The notes under the pieces were generated by a model. That model was not told where the DNA came from. It saw only the letters and a list, made by a program, of their open reading frames with translations, and made no database searches. From positions 1 through 64,000 of the forward strand of contig NZ_DASUSQ010000004.1 in the NCBI RefSeq assembly GCF_036375055.1: a stretch of 64,000 nt of DNA, in the 5' to 3' direction. A program made the translations under genes and the position numbers. The DNA is from Umezawaea sp036375055 (lineage in GTDB: Bacteria > Actinomycetota > Actinomycetes > Mycobacteriales > Pseudonocardiaceae). Shown piece by piece: positions 60,150 through 64,000 of this stretch (the stretch's first letter is position 1; each line of letters opens with the position of its first letter).

Positions 60150-60508
60150 ACGACGGCGCACCGCGACTCCGGGCCGCGGCTGAAGGCGATGACCTCGTCC
60201 AGCTTGTCCCGCGCCCGCACCAGCTCGGTGATCTGCCGGTCGATGCGCTCCCGTTCGGCCGCCAGCGCGGCGCGCGACTCCGGGGTGTTGACCTTGGCCT
60301 CGACGCACGGCAGCAGCCCCAGGATCGTCTTGCTGGACAGGCCCGCGGAGTACAGCAGCTGGATCAGGTCCACCCGCTCCACCGCGCCGTCCGAGTACTG
60401 CCGCTGCCCGCCGCTGCCGCGCACCGACCGGAGCAGCCCCTGCTCCTCGTAGTAGCGCAGCGACCGCACCGCCACACCGGTCTTGGCCGCGAGTTCCCCG
60501 ATGCGCAC
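60131..60508 (-). CDS. MerR-family regulator
   Basis: The 125-aa protein has an N-terminal MerR HTH (RIGELAAKTGVAVRSLRYYEEQGLL) and a dimerisation coiled coil (SRAALAAERERIDRQITELVRARDKLDEVIAFSR). A single cysteine in LLPCVEAKV and one near the C-terminus (SRCAVV) might bind a thiol-reactive ligand, but the metal loop of MerR/CueR is absent. GGAGGTGTC precedes the GTG at 60508; a longer upstream start is unsupported. It probably autoregulates at the palindrome just upstream. Confidence 0.92.
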   Translation of the reverse strand: MRIGELAAKTGVAVRSLRYYEEQGLLRSVRGSGGQRQYSDGAVERVDLIQLLYSAGLSSKTILGLLPCVEAKVNTPESRAALAAERERIDRQITELVRARDKLDEVIAFSRGPESRCAVVEDAAV

Positions 60509-60535
60509 GACACCTCCACGAACGCGCCCGGCGCA

Positions 60536-60553
60536 CCTCACACCGGTGTCAGG
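60536..60553. promoter_or_regulatory. Candidate MerR operator
   Basis: CCTCACACCGGTGTCAGG is an 18-bp inverted repeat with one mismatched arm pair, centred about 36 bp upstream of the MerR start. MerR-type sites usually sit between -35 and -10 boxes; a -35 like TTACGC lies just beyond it, which is weak support. Confidence 0.5.
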
Positions 60554-60567
60554 TCCAGCGTAAGCCC

Positions 60568-61488
60568 TCAGGACGGGTCGGCGCCCCGCCACGCGGCGAG
60601 CCAGAGGCCCGTGCCCGCGGTCACCAGGGTCGCGGCCAGCCAGCCGCTGAACCCGCTGCCGTCCAGGTACGCCCAGAACAGGCCGACGAACGGGGCCGGG
60701 ATCACCAGCACCGCGTCCGCGCGCAGCTGCCGCGTCCAGCCCGCCTCCGCCGCCGCCCGCACGACCTCCGGATCCGGTTCGGCCGGGCTGTCACCGCGCC
60801 GTCCGCGCGGGTGCTTCGAGGTCGCCGGGCCGGACGGGTAGAGCCGCACGTCGCCGTGGTCGACCACGACCAGCCGGTCGCCGTGCAGCACCACGGGAGC
60901 GGGCGACGGCATCGCGGCGAGCGCGGGGTCGTAGTACACCGGGATCCACCGCTCACGAGGCCCGTCGACCTCCAGCCACGACCGCACGATGAGCCCGGAC
61001 TGCACGCGGATCCGCCGCACCCTGGCCGCGCGCCCCGGCGCCCGTGCCGCGCGGGCGCGGGTGACCAGCCGCCAGGCGGACGCCGCCAGCACCAGCAGCA
61101 CGACGGCGGTGGTGAACGCGAGGCCGCTGAGCGCGCGGTCGGCCTGCACGAGCAGGGCCGCGCCGGGCACCACGACGCGGTCCGGGTGCTCCGGGTCGTA
61201 CGCGACCTGCGTCTTCTGCCCCAGCGGGGGCGTCTTGCCGGGGATGTCGACCAGCGCCGTGGTGACCGTGCCGTCCGCCAGCGGCCAGTTCACCTCCACG
61301 GCGTTCTGCCCGACCCGGACCACCTGGCCCACGGCCCGTCCGCTCAGCTCGCCGATCCGGGCGGACGCGGAGGTGTAGGACAGCAGCGCGGTCACCGCGA
61401 CGCCCGCGCACAGCACCAGCACGACGGCGGTCGCGGCCAGGCCGTGGCGGACGGCGCGGACGCGGAGCAGCGCACGGGCAGTGGTCAC
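60568..61488 (-). CDS. DUF3592 membrane protein
   Basis: The 306-aa protein has an N-terminal helix (LAATAVVLVLCAGVAVTALLSY), a DUF3592-type extracytoplasmic strand region (VGQVVRVGQNAVEVNWPLADGTVTTALVDIP, KTQVAYDPEHPDRV), a second helix (LAFTTAVVLLVLAASAWRLV) and a long cytoplasmic part (VQSGLIVRSWLEVDGPRERWIPVYYDP). One or two more helices lie near the C-terminus (FVGLFWAYLDGSGFSGWLAATLV). The function is unknown; the family is common in actinomycetes. GAGGATGACCCG precedes the GTG at 61488. Confidence 0.87.
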   Translation of the reverse strand: MTTARALLRVRAVRHGLAATAVVLVLCAGVAVTALLSYTSASARIGELSGRAVGQVVRVGQNAVEVNWPLADGTVTTALVDIPGKTPPLGQKTQVAYDPEHPDRVVVPGAALLVQADRALSGLAFTTAVVLLVLAASAWRLVTRARAARAPGRAARVRRIRVQSGLIVRSWLEVDGPRERWIPVYYDPALAAMPSPAPVVLHGDRLVVVDHGDVRLYPSGPATSKHPRGRRGDSPAEPDPEVVRAAAEAGWTRQLRADAVLVIPAPFVGLFWAYLDGSGFSGWLAATLVTAGTGLWLAAWRGADPS

Positions 61489-61511
61489 CGGGTCATCCTC
61501 TCGAACAACGG

Positions 61512-61548
61512 CCGACGGCCCGGCGGGGAGCACCCGCCGGGCCGTCGG
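61512..61548 (-). terminator. Terminator after the binding-protein gene
   Basis: CCGACGGCCCGGCGGG and CCCGCCGGGCCGTCGG form a perfect 16-bp stem with a 5-nt loop, 14 bp after the stop of the minus-strand binding-protein gene. It is the strongest terminator in the window. Confidence 0.85.
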
Positions 61549-61561
61549 AGGAGCGATCCGA

Positions 61562-63256
61562 TCAGCTGGTGAAGCCGATGTGGATGTAGTCGTACGGGGA
61601 GTTCGCGAAGCCGACGGCGCCGAAGTTCGCGACGGTCTCGCGGACGGCGACGGCACCGGGGCTCTGGAAGATGGGCAGCTGGTGGCCCGCCTTCCAGATC
61701 TCCTCGTCGAGCTTGTTGGCCAGCTCGGCGCGCTTGGCGTCGTCCAGCTCGCTGTTGGCCTCGTCGAAGAGCTTGTTGATCTCGGCGTTGCCGACGCGGC
61801 CGTAGTTCTGGTTCACGTTGGTCTCGTCGAGGGCGTAGATCGACTTCGAGGAGCTGATCGGGAACGCGGTGCTCAACCAGCGGAACGAGGTGATGTCGAA
61901 GTCACCGACGTTGATGTGCGACTTGAAGAAGTCCGCCGACGGGACGGTCTGGATGTCGACCTTGACGCCGACCTCCTTGAGCTGCGTCTGCACCAGCTTG
62001 GAGACCTGGTCGGAGGTCGGGTTCGGGGTCGGGATCACGAAGCGGATCGCGAGGTCCTTGCCGTCCTTCTTGCGGACGTCGCCCTCCAGCTTCCAGCCGA
62101 GGTCCTCCAGGCCCTTCTTGGCGGCTTCCTTGTCGAACTTCGCGACCGCCGCGTTGTCCTTGTACTCCTTGGCGCCCAGCAGGAAGATGTGGTTGCCGAG
62201 GACCTTCGGGTCGGGCTGGATCGGGCCGAGGATCGCCTTCGCGATGGTCGCGGTGTCGATGCCCTGCATGATCGACGTGCGCACCTTCGGGTCGCTCATG
62301 ACGGCCGTGGGCGCGCCGTTGAACGTCAGGTGGTTGTAGTCGGGCGTGACGGCCTGGCGGATCTTGATGCCGGGCGTCTGCTGCGCGCGCTTGAACAGGT
62401 CGACGTTGGAGCCGACGTCGTACCAGTCGATGGCGCCGTTGGCGAGCGAGTCGGCGAGCGCGGTGCGGTCGATCACGCGGAACGTGATCTTGTCCAGCTT
62501 CGGCTTCTCACCCCACCACGCGTCGTCGCGGACCACGGTGACCAGCTTGCCGGTCAGGTCGATCGTGCCGATCTTGAACGGACCGGCGGTGACCTTCGGG
62601 CCGTCGACCCAGCCCTTGTTGAACTCGTCGGCCGTGGCGTTGAGCGACTTCGGGTACAGCGGCGCGAAGAGGCTCTTCCACTCCGCGAACTTCTTCTTGA
62701 AGGTGATCTTGGCCTCCTGGTCGGAGGCGCCCTTCTCGACCTTCTCGATGTCCTCGTAGCCGGTCGTGGACGAGGTCAGGTAGGCCGGGTCACCGCCGTT
62801 GTTGGCCTTCGCCTGCGCGGCGAAGTCCTCCCACGAGATGGCCGTGCCGTCGCTCCACTTGGCCTTCGGGTTGATCTTGAACGTGATGACCTGGGGGTCC
62901 TGCGACGTGACCGTCGCCTCCTCCACGTAGGCCTTGTTCAGCTCGATCGACGCGTCGGCCTTCTGCACGAAGACGCTCGGCATCACCGCGTTGATCATGC
63001 GGGCACCGCTCGCGACGGTGCCGTCCACGTTGTAGTAGTTCCAGTTGTCCGCCAGGGAGTCGACGGGCCACTTGAACTCGCCGCCGTCCTTCAGCTTGGA
63101 CGCCTCGACGGGGTTGATGTCGTCCTTGCCCTGCACCTGCTGGTCAGCGCCCTTGAGGCCCTGATCGCCACCGGTCGGTCCGCTGCCGCACGCGGCCAGC
63201 GCCAGTGCCAGCGCGGCCACCGGCGCGGCTGCCCTGACCAATACACGTCGACTCAC
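61562..63256 (-). CDS. Oligopeptide-type ABC transporter substrate-binding lipoprotein
   Basis: The 564-aa protein is an SBP_bac_5-type lipoprotein. A signal peptide ends in a clear lipobox (ALALALAAC, Cys near residue 23). The mature part has NWNYYNVDGTVASGARMINAVMPSV, PKAKWSDGTAISWEDFAAQ, DWYDVGSNVDLFKRA and FDITSFRWLSTAFPIS. It should bind peptides or similar solutes for import. Lysine- and Asn-rich composition and strongly biased codons (AAG, TTC, GAC) suggest high expression. GGGAGG precedes the GTG at 63256. It follows the transporter ATPase on the same strand. Confidence 0.94.
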   Translation of the reverse strand: MSRRVLVRAAAPVAALALALAACGSGPTGGDQGLKGADQQVQGKDDINPVEASKLKDGGEFKWPVDSLADNWNYYNVDGTVASGARMINAVMPSVFVQKADASIELNKAYVEEATVTSQDPQVITFKINPKAKWSDGTAISWEDFAAQAKANNGGDPAYLTSSTTGYEDIEKVEKGASDQEAKITFKKKFAEWKSLFAPLYPKSLNATADEFNKGWVDGPKVTAGPFKIGTIDLTGKLVTVVRDDAWWGEKPKLDKITFRVIDRTALADSLANGAIDWYDVGSNVDLFKRAQQTPGIKIRQAVTPDYNHLTFNGAPTAVMSDPKVRTSIMQGIDTATIAKAILGPIQPDPKVLGNHIFLLGAKEYKDNAAVAKFDKEAAKKGLEDLGWKLEGDVRKKDGKDLAIRFVIPTPNPTSDQVSKLVQTQLKEVGVKVDIQTVPSADFFKSHINVGDFDITSFRWLSTAFPISSSKSIYALDETNVNQNYGRVGNAEINKLFDEANSELDDAKRAELANKLDEEIWKAGHQLPIFQSPGAVAVRETVANFGAVGFANSPYDYIHIGFTS

Positions 63257-63310
63257 TGTCGTGAACCTCCCTCATGCCTGGCCGCGTCCGTCGTGGCCCG
63301 GTTCGTGCGC

Positions 63311-63329
63311 CCGGACGCCCCGCGTCCGG
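63311..63329 (-). other. Intercistronic hairpin between transporter ATPase and binding-protein genes
   Basis: CCGGACGC-CCC-GCGTCCGG is a perfect 8-bp hairpin in the 100-bp gap; a second small stem-loop (GACACC...GGTGTC, about 63338-63354) is next to it. Such structures often raise the transcript level of the binding-protein gene relative to the upstream transporter genes. No promoter is evident in the gap. Confidence 0.45.
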
Positions 63330-63356
63330 AAGACTGCGACACCGCTGGGGGTGTCA

Positions 63357-64000
<644 letters not shown>

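Overview
The window is a chromosomal segment of a very GC-rich actinomycete. Codon third positions are almost all G or C, GTG and TTG starts are common, and neighbouring genes often overlap by 4 bp. The gene content (AfsR/SARP-type regulator, XRE-DUF397 pair, DUF574-type methyltransferase, GlxA-like and many TetR regulators, DUF3592 and DUF2382 proteins) fits the Pseudonocardiaceae, for example Saccharothrix, Lentzea or Actinosynnema. That placement is inferred from gene content only. I saw no tRNA, rRNA, CRISPR array, insertion sequence or phage.

Layout. 0-0.4 kb: two tracts of a degenerate 17-bp minisatellite. 0.4-8 kb: Lrp regulator divergent from a DUF2000 protein, a methyltransferase, a zinc alcohol dehydrogenase, a truncated alanyl-tRNA synthetase paralogue behind an alanine-rich leader ORF, a threonine-aldolase-family PLP enzyme and a P450. 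8-11.2 kb: TetR plus a rifampicin-phosphotransferase-like enzyme. 11.6-15.7 kb: small secreted and hypothetical proteins, an XRE regulator, a RidA protein, a probably frameshifted small gene and an ECF sigma factor. 16-22.7 kb: an AfsR-like STAND regulator, an ArsR/AHSA1 pair with a clear operator, an AlkC-like DNA repair protein, a GlxA-like regulator and a PRC-barrel/DUF2382 stress protein. 23-30 kb: a CopC-like protein, hypothetical proteins, a LuxR regulator with a degenerate P-loop, and a TetR divergent from a DrrAB-type ABC exporter. 30-35.5 kb: a carotenoid/retinol-desaturase-like flavoprotein, the XRE-DUF397 pair and a large membrane NACHT ATPase. 35.6-40.1 kb: two flavoprotein monooxygenases around a TetR, and a secreted lysyl-oxidase-like protein.

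40.3-56.9 kb is an extracellular polysaccharide locus of the Wzx/Wzy type. It encodes a UDP-GlcNAc 2-epimerase, a priming sugar-phosphate transferase, a GT2 and three GT4 glycosyltransferases, a GT87-like membrane glycosyltransferase, flippase, O-antigen-ligase/polymerase, Wzz-like chain-length protein, polysaccharide deacetylase, a putative secreted glycoside hydrolase, an EamA-like membrane protein and a flavoprotein. Eleven of these genes lie head to tail on the minus strand, nearly all joined by ATGA or GTGA overlaps. Inside that operon sit two tandem paralogous small proteins (69 and 60 aa) of no recognised family.

57-64 kb: DoxX divergent from a sigma factor carrying a SnoaL-like domain, a YchJ-family protein, a glutathionyl-hydroquinone-reductase-like enzyme, a MerR regulator, a DUF3592 membrane protein, and an oligopeptide-type ABC importer (ATPase cut by the window end, then its lipoprotein binding protein).

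The most interesting signals are the alanine-codon leader with mutually exclusive RNA pairings ahead of the truncated AlaRS, the duplicated small proteins in the polysaccharide operon, and the membrane NACHT protein beside the XRE-DUF397 pair.
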